DNA from: Hydrangea macrophylla
Lineage: Eukaryota > Streptophyta > Magnoliopsida > Cornales > Hydrangeaceae
Direction: 5' to 3'
DNA length: 64,000 nt
NCBI GenBank assembly: GCA_033977485.1
Contig: CM066991.1
Span: 58,027,350-58,091,349 of the forward strand
A program made the position numbers and the translations under genes. Positions 24,330 to 34,812 of the stretch are shown here, one piece after another (position 1 is the first letter of the stretch; each line of letters begins with the position of its first letter). Below the pieces are notes generated by a model that was given only the letters and a program-made list of their open reading frames with translations, was not told where the DNA came from and did not search any database.

Positions 24330-25785
24330 TTAAAAGCCTGAGAATCATATAACATAAATACTTACGTTTGGGCAAAATTTACTATGGATTCTAGTTGAAA
24401 ATATTGGTTCCCTCTACCATATTTGAAAGGAATCCGCCAGCAACCTGATACACCGCGAATAGTATGACTCGATGGGAAGCCATATACTATCCATCACTTG
24501 TTCAGATAGACAATTGCCTTTTAATTTTACTATCCAGGCAATATACTTTGCCTAATAAAATTAAACTGCTGACTTGCTTTGGTCCTATAAATAATAACAG
24601 TGACTCAGATGGATAGGATATTATTATTTATAGCTAAGTGTATACCATCACTTAATTCTAGGTCAAGAGTTCCATGAGGAACACCTCTGATGGAGAGGTG
24701 ATCCACACCAACAATCACCCAAAACATTCTTTTAAAGAAGTTTGTACTGATAATTCCATGATCAACTACATCCGATAGGGAGGATGACACTAGAGCCATC
24801 ACACAAAATTAATCATATCATCTACAAACCAGTGATGAAGACCATGGGATTTATACTTGATAAGTTCCATCTCCCACTTAGAATTTTAAAAAAAAATTTG
24901 AGGGTTATAATTTTTTAGAAAAACTTTTAATTTAATTAATAAAAAATAATTGAATACTTGACAAGGATTAATTCATCCTTACTAGTGAAACCCACATGTG
25001 TAGATAATAAAATTATTCTATTCTCATGATTTTAGAAAATAAGTACTTATGTTTTTAGATTATGGAATTAGTTTTACTTCTAAATACACATGTAGTTGTC
25101 CATCATTTTAAATTAATATAAATTAAACATGCAGCTAGACATCTAAAATAGGTCTAGGAATAATTATCCATGTTGTCCTATTCATTAAACATGAAACAAT
25201 AATAATCATTCAATCACACATAAATAAGGAAACCACAATAAAATAGGAATCCCACTATTATGGTCAAGCTGCAACTCTTGTGAAGGAATCTTCATTGAAC
25301 CCGATTAGCTAAATTCGATTTACCATCAGCAACTGCCTTCCAGAACTATTTTCTGAAACAGTCTTCTGAAACTGCCTTCTGAAACTGCTTCTAGATTGCT
25401 GTCGAAAACTGCTTGTAAAACTGCTTTCACGAACCATCTTCACAGATTTACTTGAGATATATTACATAAACCCTATGCCTCCGTGAAGGAGTTCACATGC
25501 TATATATTTGCAGTAAATTAATCACGCATCAATCAAGCGTGGGATCGAATACATACAAATCATATGCCTCCATAAAGGAGTTCACATGCTATATCAAAAC
25601 AGCAATATTAACCACGAATAAACCCATCGTGGGATCCAATCACACAAAACCAGAGACCATAATAGTGGAATAAGAACGCTGTAAAACAAGGGTTAGCACA
25701 GATCTATGTTCTATCCATCCATCAATGCACGCATAAGATCTGTTTTATTGGACAACATGGTTGCGTCCAACCTATACGCAGAATC
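24330..25785 (-). other. Element C leader between primer site and gag
   Basis: No ORF of note. Two imperfect repeats around TATGCCTCC..AAGGAGTTCACATGCTATAT occur near 25480 and 25565, and a GAAACTGCTTCTGAAACTGC-type repeated block lies at 25345-25430. The function is unknown; this is where packaging signals are expected. Confidence 0.55.
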
Positions 25786-25803
25786 AACGTTGCTCTGATA
25801 CCA
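25786..25803 (-). other. Element C primer binding site (tRNA-iMet)
   Basis: On the minus strand TGGTATCAGAGCAACGTT lies one base from the 5' LTR. It is complementary to the 3' end of plant initiator tRNA-Met, the usual copia primer. Confidence 0.9.
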
Positions 25804-25804
25804 C

Positions 25805-27124
25805 TGTTAGGAAACTGCGTTCCCAGAATCCGTTGACAGTGTGTATAAGTTGGTACTGCAAAAATTTCATGAAATCTATAATAACCCTACAAGGGCGGAA
25901 CTAGGGTTACCTTGAACTGCAAAAACGGATTGCTGTAGTAGACGAATCGAGAACACGGGCTCGATAACAGCTCACGATCTTCTACCGTATTCCTCCGCTG
26001 CCAGAATATCGAACTGAGTATGGGCTCTTTCGAAATCCTTTCTGTTTTCTGCTCTCCCTCTTTTTCACTCTCTTTTCTATTCCGAGTTATAATTCTCTAT
26101 ATAGAAAAATGCTCGCTGATGAGAGAGCCAAAGCAGCATATATATAGGCTACGATAGGGACCATAAGAAGTCAATAAGGAATAGGCTTCCTTATGGAATT
26201 AGGAAATCCTAATTCGAACTGAATCAGATTCCTATTTCCATAAATTATAATTCATACCACTAAAGAATTATAATTGCACTCCTACCCTTATCTCAAAAAT
26301 ATATTTCGAGCTCCATGTTATTAAATGCTTATTATCTCCCCATGTTAAGATTACAGATATCCATTAATTAAATATAATTACTGCCAATCATATTTAATTA
26401 ATTTCTTAAAATTCCTTGAGATCCTCTGCTTAACTTATCTCATATGTCGGATACAAAATCCACCTGCAGGGTTTGACATAATCAAAACTTATAAGCTTTC
26501 TTAAGGGGATATCATCGATCCCAAAATTGAGACATGGATTCCATCATTAATTAATATCCACCACACAATTAATATTGCCACCCAATCCAATGAGATATTG
26601 ACCCATTTAAGGATCTCACCCTTTTGGGGATCAAAGTGTAAATATCAAATGTACGTGTCTACAAATTAACTTAGAATTTAGAGCATAAGCACTCATAATA
26701 GCCATGAGGTATTAATTATCTTATAAGTCAGTATAAAGATAATTACCCCAAGTCAGTCCCGTTTAATACACAAAGTGTACCATCATAGTGAGTTAAAACT
26801 ATACCGTTTTCCGTAGTCAAGACAAACCTACTACAACACCATGCTGCAGTCCTACCGATGGTGTGTCCAATCCCATCTAAGACTGTAAACCAAAATCTTA
26901 CATTCTATAATATCTGATGGCCTGATCTTCGGTATGTAAGCCGAACTCTACACACCAATCCACCTACTATATAGAATGAGAGACACACATGCATAATATT
27001 AAATAAATAATATAATACAAACATTGCCCACACAGATTCTCATAAAAAAATGGATTAACTGATTTTATTAAATGAATAATAAATCAACTACATAAAGCAT
27101 GGTTTTTAGTATATATCCTTAACA
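25805..27124 (-). repeat. Element C 5' LTR
   Basis: 1,320 bp; the promoter-bearing LTR for the minus-strand element. A short AT-rich TATATATAGG stretch near 26137-26150 could be its TATA region on either strand, but I could not assign it. Confidence 0.93.
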
Positions 27125-27129
27125 GTAAT

Positions 27130-29127
27130 ACTATGGAGCTCAAGCAGGGAGTCAACAAGGAGTGGGTCTTTGAGTCTAGTGATAAGTATCCCCCTCACCC
27201 AGAGTCTGTAATGGCCCAAATGAGGCGTCTTACTATTGCTATGTCTGTTGTAATCACTCCTAACAATATCAATGAAAGTATGAATGATTCTGCCTACTCG
27301 AACGCACTTAATGAATGTGATGAATGTGATGATCATGAAATACCTAATGAATTGCAAAAGTTAATTGAAAAAGAAAAAGAATCTGCATGCAAAATCATTG
27401 AGGAAACTCAAACGATTAATCTAGGAAATGAAAATAATCCTCAAAATGTCTTTATCGGCTCCACACTTAGCAATGAAGAAAGCAAAGAACTAATCAATCT
27501 ATTAAATGAATTCAAAGATATTTTTGCATGGTCTTATAATGATATGCCAGGCATTGATCCAAAGATAGTCCATCACCACATCCCTCTCTTTCCCAATTCA
27601 AAACCCATAAAACAAAAATTGAGGCGAATGAGGCCAGAATGGGCACTTAAAGTAAAAGAGGAGGTTGAAAAGCAATTAAAGGCTGGATTCTTGATGGTCA
27701 CCGAGTATCCTGAGTGGATTGCCAACATTGTACCTGTCCCGAATAAGGACGGTCGTGTTAGAGTTTGCGTTGATTTTCGAGATTTAAATAGGGCAAGCCC
27801 TAAAGACGATTTCCCGTTACCCCACATCGATGTGTTGGTCGATAACACTACGGGACATGAGATTCTATCTTTCATGGATGGATTCTCTGGGTATAATCAA
27901 ATCCTCATGGCACCCGAGGATAGAGAGAAAACCACGTTCATCACTCCGTGGGGGACATATTGCTATAGGGTCATGCCATTCGGACTCAAGAACGCAGGTG
28001 CAACCTATCAAAGGGCTACCACCACTTTACTGCATGACATAATCCACAAAGAGGTGGAGGTGTATGTGGATGATATGATTGTGAAATCCAAAGAGAGGGG
28101 AGGGCACCTAGAAGCTTTGAGAAAGTTCTTTGAGAGATTGAGGGAGTTCAAAATGAGGCTAAACCCACAGAAATGTACCTTCGGAGTTACCACAGGAAAG
28201 TTGTTAGGGTTCCTTATTACCCAAAGGGGGATCGAAGTAGACTCGACCAAAATAAAAGCCATAACCGAAATGAACCCACCGAAAAATGAGAAAGAACTGA
28301 GAGGTTTCCTGGGGAGAATACAATTCATCAGCCGCTTCATTTCCAAACTCACCTTAACCTGCGACCCACTTTTCAAACTGCTTAGAAAAGGAGAGAAATT
28401 CAAATGGGACGCCCCTTACCAACAAGCCTTTGACAAAATCAAAACCTACCTCCAAAACCCACCTGTCCTATCACCACCCTCACCTGGGAGACCCCTGCTA
28501 CTTTATCTCTCCGTATCCAAAGATTCGATGGGGTGTATGTTGGCCCAAGAAGGAGAAGAGGGGCACATGGAAAAGGCCATTTACTACTTGAGCAAAAGAA
28601 TGATCGGATATGAGTTAAAGTACTCGCCCTTGGAAAAGGCCTGTTGGGCCTTGGTTTGGTGTACCCGTCGCCTTCGCCATTACATGCTAGCCTTCCCTGT
28701 AATCCTGATATCCCGAATGGACCCATTAAAATACCTATTCGAAAAACCCGTCTTGACCAGTAGGATTTTACGTTGGACCATGATGCTAGCTGAATTTGAC
28801 ATCAAGTATATCACTGCCAAGTCTGTGAAAGGAAGGGCTGTCGCTGAGTTTTTAGCCGACCTCGCCATAGAATCCGAGGACGAAGGAGAATTCAAGTTCT
28901 CGGATGAGGGAATAATGGAGGTAAAAGAGGATTTGTGGAAATTGTACTTCGATGGAGCAGCCAACCAATTAGGTTACGGAGTTGGAATCATTCTCATAGC
29001 ACCCGATGGGGTCCCTACCCCATTAGCCGTCAAGCTCAAGTATAACTCAACCCAACAACACCGCAGAGTACGAAGCATGCATAATTGGGATGGAAGCAGC
29101 CTTGGCTTTGAAAGTCAAACAGATTGA
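27130..29127 (+). pseudogene. pol: Element B reverse transcriptase and first RNase H
   Basis: Open for 665 codons. The N-terminal linker is followed by the RT core: FKDIFAWSYNDMPGIDP, KQKLRRMRPEWALKVKEEV, VCVDFRDLNRASPKDDFPLP, SFMDGFSGYNQI, PFGLKNAGATYQR and VYVDDMIVKS (catalytic YVDD). Then comes the connection and first RNase H (KGEKFKWDAPYQQAFDKIK, LYLSVSKDSMGCMLAQ, YSPLEKACWALVW). The second, plant Tat-specific RNase H starts at LWKLYFDGAANQLGYGVGI. A one-base insertion near 29052 throws the last residues out of frame. The domain set from RT to the second RNase H is the hallmark of Tat. Confidence 0.93.
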
Positions 29128-29321
29128 TGTCTTCGGAGATTCCAATTTGATCATATCCCAAGTCTGAGGAGATTGGAGGGTAAAGCATGAGAAGTTGAGA
29201 CCTTATCACGACTACCTGGAAAGTCTGAAAGCCCGATTCAAGAAGATTTCCTTTTACCACCTTCCTCACGAAGAAAACCAACTAGCCGACTCCTTGGCCA
29301 CCTTAGCATTAATGATCTAAA
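29054..29321 (+). pseudogene. Element B second (archaeal-type) RNase H, C-terminal part
   Basis: In the frame shifted by the upstream one-base insertion the sequence reads NNTAEYEACIIGMEAAL, DVFGDSNLIISQV, a TGA (about 29167-29169), GDWRVKHEKLRPYHDYLE and HEENQLADSLATLALM, and then stops at TAA 29319-29321. The conserved E of TAEYEA and the D of FGDSN are the expected catalytic acids. The stops fit change from CGA and CAA codons. Confidence 0.82.
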
Positions 29322-29338
29322 TCCCTTTCAAAACTACC

Positions 29339-30082
29339 ATGGTCCCGCTATCCATAGAAGTGAGAAATCAACCTTCATTTGAAATGATCGCGGCCATAGA
29401 AAGAGAAGATGAAGTGCCTTGGTATAAAGATGTGTGGAAGTTCATCAAAGAAGGAGAATACCCCGAAGGAGCCTCAGAAAAGGACAGAAAAGCGATTCGA
29501 CGATTCGCCGCTCAATTTGTGATTTACGCAGATAAGCTATGGAAGAAATCTTACACTGGGTATAATCTGGAGTGCCTATATGGAAAAGAAGCTAAGAGAA
29601 TGATGGAGGAAATACATGAGGGACTGTGTGGGCCCCATATGAACGGGCACATGCTGGCAAAGAAGATCATCCGACAGGGGTACTATTGGATGACCTTGGA
29701 CAAAGACTATTGCGAATACGTAGAAGGTGTCACAAGTGTCAAATTCATGCGAATCTAATGCACACCCCGCCGTCACAGCTCTATAGCATGACCACCCCTT
29801 GGCTGTTTTCCGTATGGGGGATCGATATCATTGATGAGATAGTTCCGAAGGCTTCTAATGGGCACCGATACATAATCGTGGCAATTGATCATTTTACAAA
29901 ATGGGTAGAGGTAGCCTCATATGCAACTTTGAAAGCCAAGGATGTGGTTAGTTTTATCGAGAAAAACATAATCTGCATGTATGGGGTCCCGAATGAGTTT
30001 ATCTACGATCATGGCAGTCATTTCCAGGGAGAGGTTATTCCGCTCTTAGAAAAGTATAAGATCACTCGCCACCAATCATCCC
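29339..30082 (+). pseudogene. pol: Element B integrase, N-terminal and core parts (split by element T)
   Basis: The integrase inserts element DNA into the genome. Frame 29339-29758 holds the zinc-binding N-terminus (EIHEGLCGPHMNGHMLAKKI) up to DYCEYV. A one-base shift near 29722 moves to the frame with CHKCQIHANLMH, which completes the HHCC finger. The core follows: WGIDIIDEIVP (first Asp) and IYDHGSHFQ (second Asp). Element T inserted right after KITRHQSS, before the third acidic residue, which lies at 40552 onwards. The frame is continuous once T and one TSD copy are ignored. Confidence 0.9.
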
Positions 30083-30186
30083 TGTAATACCCTGTATTTT
30101 TGTAATATATTATATAACTAGACCTTGTATGTTTCTTTTAAATACTTGTATGAGCTTGGCCTCACCCTTGGTATAATTTGGATACC

Positions 30187-30298
30187 AATCGATTGGTATG
30201 TTTTCCAATCGATTGACTTGCTTTGGATATCAATCGATTGAACTTTATCTCAATCGATTGATTGTATCAATCGATTGACACTTATGTCAATCGATTGG
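30187..30298. repeat. Six CAATCGATTG palindromes upstream of the T promoter
   Basis: The 10-bp palindrome CAATCGATTG occurs six times in about 110 bp, at 10- to 25-bp spacing, just upstream of the G-box and TATA box. A second group of eight lies downstream of the start. Both groups are preserved in the 3' LTR (38428-38540 and 39030-39200). The half-sites CAAT and ATTG resemble homeodomain-leucine zipper sites, here with a CG spacer. Confidence 0.9.
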
Positions 30299-30339
30299 AG
30301 GCAGCTGGGCAGATTCTTTTGCTCTGGCTGGGGAGAGGC

Positions 30340-30366
30340 CACGTGAACACTCCCTCTCTATATATA
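30340..30366 (+). promoter_or_regulatory. Core promoter of LTR T: G-box plus TATA box
   Basis: CACGTG (30340-30345) is followed 13 bases later by TATATATA (30359-30366). A start near 30395 would fit, before the ATTAGAGAGAGTGAGAGGG leader. The same pair is present at 38581-38607 in the 3' LTR. G-boxes bind bZIP and bHLH factors in plants. Inferred from sequence. Confidence 0.65.
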
Positions 30367-30659
30367 CCAGCCCATTTTGGGCGTATTTCTATTTACAGAA
30401 ATTAGAGAGAGTGAGAGGGAGGGTTTTGTGTGTGTTTATATATATATATACACTCATATATATATATACACACATATATACATATATTCATTCACACACA
30501 CACAGATGGACTGAGAAAGAAAAGAAAAGAAGAGAAGAGAAGGAGACCAGAAAGAAGGAGAAAGAGAAGAGAGAAGACAGAGAGCAGAGGAAGAGAGGAG
30601 GACCACCATTGGAGCTTCCAAAGCTCAAACACACACAACCAAACACGCCCTTAACGTCT

Positions 30660-30668
30660 AAGGTGAGT
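30660..30668 (+). other. Strong 5' splice donor in the T leader
   Basis: AAG|GTGAGT, a perfect plant donor, with GT at 30663-30664, about 270 bases after the inferred start. Candidate acceptors lie immediately before the acidic ORF (TTTTCAG, ends 32443) and before gag (TTCACAG, ends 33748). Such a donor would allow a spliced RNA that skips the primer site. Confidence 0.55.
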
Positions 30669-30789
30669 TCTAAACTCACTTGGTAGCCTTACATTGATGT
30701 TATGACATGTTTGAATGAAGAAATGGAAGAGAAACCATGTACTCCCGTTTATATGTTGCTGGGCAGTCTTCTGTGTGAAGAAGACGAAG

Positions 30790-30957
30790 TGTCAATCGAT
30801 TGACACTTTATCAATCGATTGACATCTTTCATGTTCCAATCGATTGAATCTTTATCAATCGATTGACATGGATTATGATCCAATCGATTGAATCTTTGAT
30901 CAATCGATTGACACTACTTTTATACCAATCGATTGACATCTATACCAATCGATTGGC
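30790..30957. repeat. Eight CAATCGATTG palindromes downstream of the T start
   Basis: Eight copies of the same palindrome in about 170 bp, within the predicted intron downstream of the donor. With the upstream group this gives 14 per LTR and 28 in the element. Confidence 0.9.
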
Positions 30958-31274
30958 AGTTACAGTTTACTGTTTTACTTGTTTAGATAATGTCATAACT
31001 GTTTAGTTGTTTAATTAATGTTCAGTATTTCCCAGCATGCTTTATTATTGTAATACAGACATGATAATGAGTTAATGCAGCGTAGGATTGTAGTAATAAC
31101 AAGATTAACGGATAATGTTTATAATGTTAGATAACGGAATAGTCGTGAATCCTTTGGAGTTAACGTTCATTTCATTCAGAGTAGTCGGGCCACATTGGGA
31201 TTGTCATGTATCGGTGATAGAGTTGAACTTAAGTAGGTTTGCTAAGATTCGGGAACCTTGCGTGGGCGGGCTTT

Positions 31275-31610
31275 GGTCGATCATATGTTCTTAAAAGCGG
31301 TAGACAGACGAAGGTGTCTATGACATGCGGTGAACCGGACCATTTGCCCTAAGATAGCCAGATGATCTAATCATATGTTCTTAAAAGCGGTAGACAGACG
31401 AAGGTGTCTATGACATGCGGTGGACCGTGATCACTGGTAGACGTCGCTAAGTCGTGGCATAGAATGATGTACTGTTGTTTAAAGCGTTATATCCCTGACA
31501 TGCGGTGAACTGTGTATATGTTCTTAAAAGCAGGGGATGGACTAACGTGGTATCCATGACATGCGGTGAACTGTGCATATGTTCTTAAAAGCGGTGGATG
31601 AGCAATGGTG
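31275..31610. repeat. Imperfect direct repeats in LTR T
   Basis: Units around CATATGTTCTTAAAAGCGG followed by a GACATGCGGTGAAC block recur four times at uneven spacing, with further partial GACATGCGGTGAAC copies (matching 39515-39850 in the other LTR). No coding potential. Some copies differ between the two LTRs. Confidence 0.7.
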
Positions 31611-31820
31611 TGTTATAGAGTTGAACTAGTGTCGAGTCTGTTTCCCCCTATCTAGACGTGTTATCGGTCTTATAATGAGTAAAACATCAGTAATCGGATC
31701 ATTGGTTTGATTAAAGGAGTTACCCTTACAGAATTCTAATTTGGTTACGGCTTATAACTTGTAATAACTTCAATAGTTGATACCCTATTAGTATCTAACT
31801 CACTCGGCTTTCATTAAGCT

Positions 31821-32000
31821 GACGGCGTTTATGCCGCTGGACATTTCTACGTTCCAGCGTACCCTGGTTATGACTATACAGGTGAAGGGCCTGCAGGAGA
31901 GGACTACTATGCCGGTGACGGAGTCCCTGTGGAGGATTTCTCCGACGGAGGCCAGACCGAAGAAGACTACTACGCCGAGGACTACCTTTATGCCAACTGA
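31821..32000 (+). other. Open acidic, Tyr-rich 59-codon tail inside LTR T
   Basis: The frame reads DGVYAAGHFYVPAYPGYDY, then GEDYYAGDGVPVEDF and TEEDYYAEDYLYAN, ending in TGA. It has no Met and an in-frame TAA lies just upstream, so it could only be used as a 3' coding exon. A TTTCATTAAG sequence just before it could be an acceptor. The 3' LTR copy (40062-40241) is open too, with one Tyr-to-His change. Composition looks like protein, not random LTR. Origin unknown. Confidence 0.4.
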
Positions 32001-32317
32001 AGACTAGACTAGAATTGTAGCTAGTTGTCGTTAACCTTTTTGAACTTTTGTAGTCAGGCATATGTTGCCTTGGCATTTGTACTTCCGCTGCCTTATATTT
32101 GATTCGAGACTCTGATATGTAATAGTTAGTAACTCCTGTTGACTTTATGTTATGTTGTGACCAGAACCTAGACTTCATTGTTGTTACACTATTACTTCTT
32201 ATTGCTTAGTACTGCGTGGTGTGGACAATCATGTGACTTCACCCGTCGCTGCCTTTGGACCCAAAAAGGAAATTTATTTTTCTCTATTTTTGCCGTTCCG
32301 GGGCGTGACAGGATTTT

Positions 32318-32335
32318 TGGTATCAGAGCCTAGGT
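32318..32335 (+). other. Element T primer binding site (tRNA-iMet)
   Basis: TGGTATCAGAGCCTAGGT starts seven bases after the LTR. The first 12-13 bases match the complement of the initiator tRNA-Met 3' end, the common primer in chromoviruses. Confidence 0.88.
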
Positions 32336-32435
32336 TGTATACCTTTTCGCTCACAGATTGTCCCACACCATCTGGTCCTAGAACCTCGAGATTCTATAGA
32401 TGAGTATTAAGATTAGTTCTGACTTAAGATAGTCC

Positions 32436-32443
32436 CTTTTCAG
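32436..32443 (+). other. Splice acceptor before ORF0 of element T
   Basis: CCCTTTTCAG|GTAGCATG, with a branch-like CTGAC about 20 bases upstream. If used with the donor at 30663 it removes a 1.78-kb intron and puts ORF0 first on the RNA. Confidence 0.5.
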
Positions 32444-32448
32444 GTAGC

Positions 32449-33372
32449 ATGGCACCGCCGCTGTTCGTTCCAGACGAGTTCGGAGGACACTATGTGTATG
32501 AGAGTAGTATTGCGCCAGCAGACCCAGAGTACTATGCCTGGAAGGTTAGGCAGAGAGCTATTGCAGAGACAGAGCGAGACATGCGGATTGAGCAGCAGAG
32601 ATTTGGGACCCAGGACCCAGAAGTGATACGTCGGGAGATGATCTACCGCAAGGAGACCTTCAAACGCATCGAGGAGGATTCTCTACTGATGTTACGAGAC
32701 CGTTCTTTGTACCAGGTTCTACTTGCACAGGTTAGAGCAGCACCTCCACCCCCACCGGAGGCAGACATGGCTGATGCACCCCCAGCAGATGAGGATCCGG
32801 AGGATGATGATGAGAGCGATGGCGACGATGAGCCAGAGGATGACGATGAGGAGATGGAGGATGAGGAGGACGAGGACACCGATGACGAGGAGTCGGAATA
32901 TGATCCAGAGGAGGAGGACCCCGTGGACCCAGCCGGTATGGACGTGCCAGTTGGCGTAGATATTGTAGTTGCAGAGGGTTATCCGATAGAGGAAGAGGAG
33001 GTAGCCGCAGACGATGATGCAGTAGTACCAGTCTTACCAGGAGGAGTTATAGCACAGCTAGCAGCTGAGTGGGCCGCAGAGATGGCTGCACATCCCCATG
33101 GATTTGAGATCGGAGCACCGGAGTTGGCACAGGCTATGGTACAGGCTGAGGCACTTGCAGCCACATTTGATGCAGCCCAGGCTGACATGGCCGCTGATGC
33201 AGGAGATTTGAGAGCTGTTGTGGAGCATGATGGACCTGAGCTGATCGAGGATGTTGTGATAGAGGATGAGGACATGATGGATGACGATGACATGGATGAG
33301 GATGATGTTTTGTCTGAGGTTGCCCCAGAGGACGAGGCTTCCATCTATGGATCCGATGTGGACAACTTTTGA
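32449..33372 (+). CDS. Acidic extra ORF (ORF0) upstream of gag in element T, intact
   Basis: 307 codons, uninterrupted. I do not recognise the family. N-terminal third: MAPPLFVPDEFGGHYVYES, then a charged, probably helical block with QRAIAETERDMRIEQQRF and MIYRKETFKRIEEDSLLMLR. A proline-rich stretch (APPPPPEADM) leads into a run of almost only Asp and Glu (about residues 112-160). An Ala-rich part (QLAAEWAAEMAAH, AAQADMAADAGDL) and a second acidic tail ending EDEASIYGSDVDNF follow. No signal peptide or membrane segment. The ATG lies 5 bases after a good splice acceptor. The charge pattern resembles acidic histone-binding or activation regions, but that is speculation. It could also be a diverged gag-like N-terminus. 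It is notable as the only long intact T frame. Confidence 0.75.
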   Translation: MAPPLFVPDEFGGHYVYESSIAPADPEYYAWKVRQRAIAETERDMRIEQQRFGTQDPEVIRREMIYRKETFKRIEEDSLLMLRDRSLYQVLLAQVRAAPPPPPEADMADAPPADEDPEDDDESDGDDEPEDDDEEMEDEEDEDTDDEESEYDPEEEDPVDPAGMDVPVGVDIVVAEGYPIEEEEVAADDDAVVPVLPGGVIAQLAAEWAAEMAAHPHGFEIGAPELAQAMVQAEALAATFDAAQADMAADAGDLRAVVEHDGPELIEDVVIEDEDMMDDDDMDEDDVLSEVAPEDEASIYGSDVDNF

Positions 33373-33769
33373 GTCCAGTACCCTTAGGACTTAGACTTTT
33401 ACGCTTGACTTTAGGACATGTTGTCCACTTACTTTTGACGCTTACATAGACAGCTATTGACCGTAGCCTTTTTGTATAGGTAGCCACCAGTAGTGGTTTT
33501 GTATATATCTTTCTTTTGTTTAGATCTCGTATAGGATCATGTATTACGCGGTACACAGATGATCTATTGTGTACTCCGCTGTACATCTTTTGGGTATATA
33601 TATATGGCAGATCGTTTCTCTTGGTTATTTCTGTTATCATCTCATTGTTATGTTATGGTTGTGATTTTGATTCATGTTATGCTTTCTGTTATTTAAGTAT
33701 GATCATTTCCCCGAGGAGATTGTCAGCTAATCGTTAGATCCTTCACAGGTACACCTCACATGGATCACT
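33373..33769 (+). other. Spacer between ORF0 and gag of element T
   Basis: About 400 T-rich bases without an ORF of interest. It ends with CTAAT (branch-like) and CCTTCACAG (acceptor, AG ends 33748), followed within about 20 bases by the gag ATG at 33770. It looks like an intron 3' end. Confidence 0.5.
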
Positions 33770-34812
33770 ATGGTGGGACCCACCAGGAACCAAGCACGAC
33801 TGGGAGCACCCATTCCTGAGGGTATGGACCCAACTGGAGTCTTCGAAGCCTTCATGCAACGGATGGAGCACATCGGCGATACCTACAATCATGCCACCAA
33901 CGACAATGGCAACAACCACGTTGTCCCTCCAAGGCAGACAGGCGACAAACTGTTGGAACGATTTCGTGGCCTGCGACCCGAAAAGTTCGACGGCATGGCA
34001 GAGTCCTAGAAAGCAGAGCAATGGATACGAGAGTTGGAGCTAATCTTTGAAGCCCTGGAGTGTAGTGAGCTTGACAAGAGACGTCTAGCCGCATTTCAAC
34101 TAACTTACTCTGCCGCGGACTGGTGGGAGGCCGAGAGAGCCACGATTGGGATTGACGCTGCAAGGAGAATGCCTTGGGAAGCATTCAAGACTCGATTTCT
34201 CGAGAAGTATTTCCCTGAGGACGAAAGAGACCAACAAGAGAGGAATTTCCTGAGTCTAAGCCAAGGAAACTGGACAGTCAGGGAGTATACTACACAATTC
34301 GAGCGACTTTCCCGTTCGCTCCGCATATGATAGACACCTCCGCCAAGAAGGTCAAGCGATTCCACCAAGGACTCAACCCACACCTCCGGCACATGATGAT
34401 AGGCCATCTGGGCCAGTCGTTTGAAGGGATTGTCCGTCTTGATTCAAGTTTGGAAAAGGATGCTTGCCCTGTACAAGGACCACAAGTGAATCGACCTCCA
34501 CCCAGGACCTTCCAACCAAGGAACTTCTCCGCGCAATCATCAAGGAACAACCAAGGATGGAAACCCAGACCAATAACTATTAGGGAACCAAGCGCACATG
34601 AGATGGGACAAGGAAGCCCCAAGCTAATTTTCCTCGACAACAGAATCAACAGCGAGGACCACCTCAGGCACAGCCCGTCGTCCAGCGACAGAATATTGAT
34701 GGATGTTTCAACTGTGGAGTGCCCGGACATATTGCAAGGTATTGCACAGCCCCCAAGACCAACCGCCGTAATGACCTCATCTGCCACAACTGTAACAAGC
34801 CTGGTCACATAA
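33770..34812 (+). pseudogene. gag: Element T gag, with a stop and two frameshifts
   Basis: Start MVGPTRNQARLGAPIPEG, then DKLLERFRGLRPEKFDG. A TAG at 34007-34009 follows, at a site where Trp is usual, then the Gag core (EQWIRELELIFEALECSELD, FQLTYSAADWWEAE, FLEKYFPEDERDQQE, REYTTQFERLSR). A frameshift near 34320 leads into the frame with KVKRFHQGLNPHLRHMM. A second shift near 34620-34700 leads into the zinc-knuckle frame. The chromovirus Gag would form particles. Confidence 0.88.

Larger units (their letters stand above)
18924..27124 (-). mobile_element. Element C: Ty1/copia retrotransposon inserted in element B
   Basis: Minus-strand element of 8,201 bp. LTRs 18924-20233 and 25805-27124 start TGTTAGGAAACTGC. 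The TSD GTAAT is at 18919-18923 and 27125-27129. It has a tRNA-iMet primer site, a polypurine tract and the copia order gag, protease, integrase, RT, RNase H. The LTRs differ by about 27 substitutions by eye (about 2%), so it is fairly young. It carries several stops and frameshifts and an altered protease active site. The lineage may be Tork-like, from the RT and RNase H text; I am not sure. Confidence 0.95.
30083..32310 (+). repeat. Element T 5' LTR
   Basis: 2,228 bp, TGTAATACCCTG..GTGACA. In order: six CAATCGATTG palindromes (30189-30298), a G-box and TATA box, a GA-rich leader, a strong splice donor, eight more CAATCGATTG palindromes (30790-30957), repeats around CATATGTTCTTAAAAGCGG (31280-31600), and an open 59-codon acidic Tyr-rich tail (31821-32000). 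Confidence 0.95.

Noticed and set aside
30411..30686. ORF of 91 codons in LTR T (and 38652-38927)
   Set aside because: Low-complexity TA and GA repeats of the transcribed leader; the frame changes with TA-repeat length.
32643..32879. Minus-strand Ser-rich ORFs opposite ORF0
   Set aside because: Shadow of the Asp/Glu codons (GAT/GAG) on the other strand.
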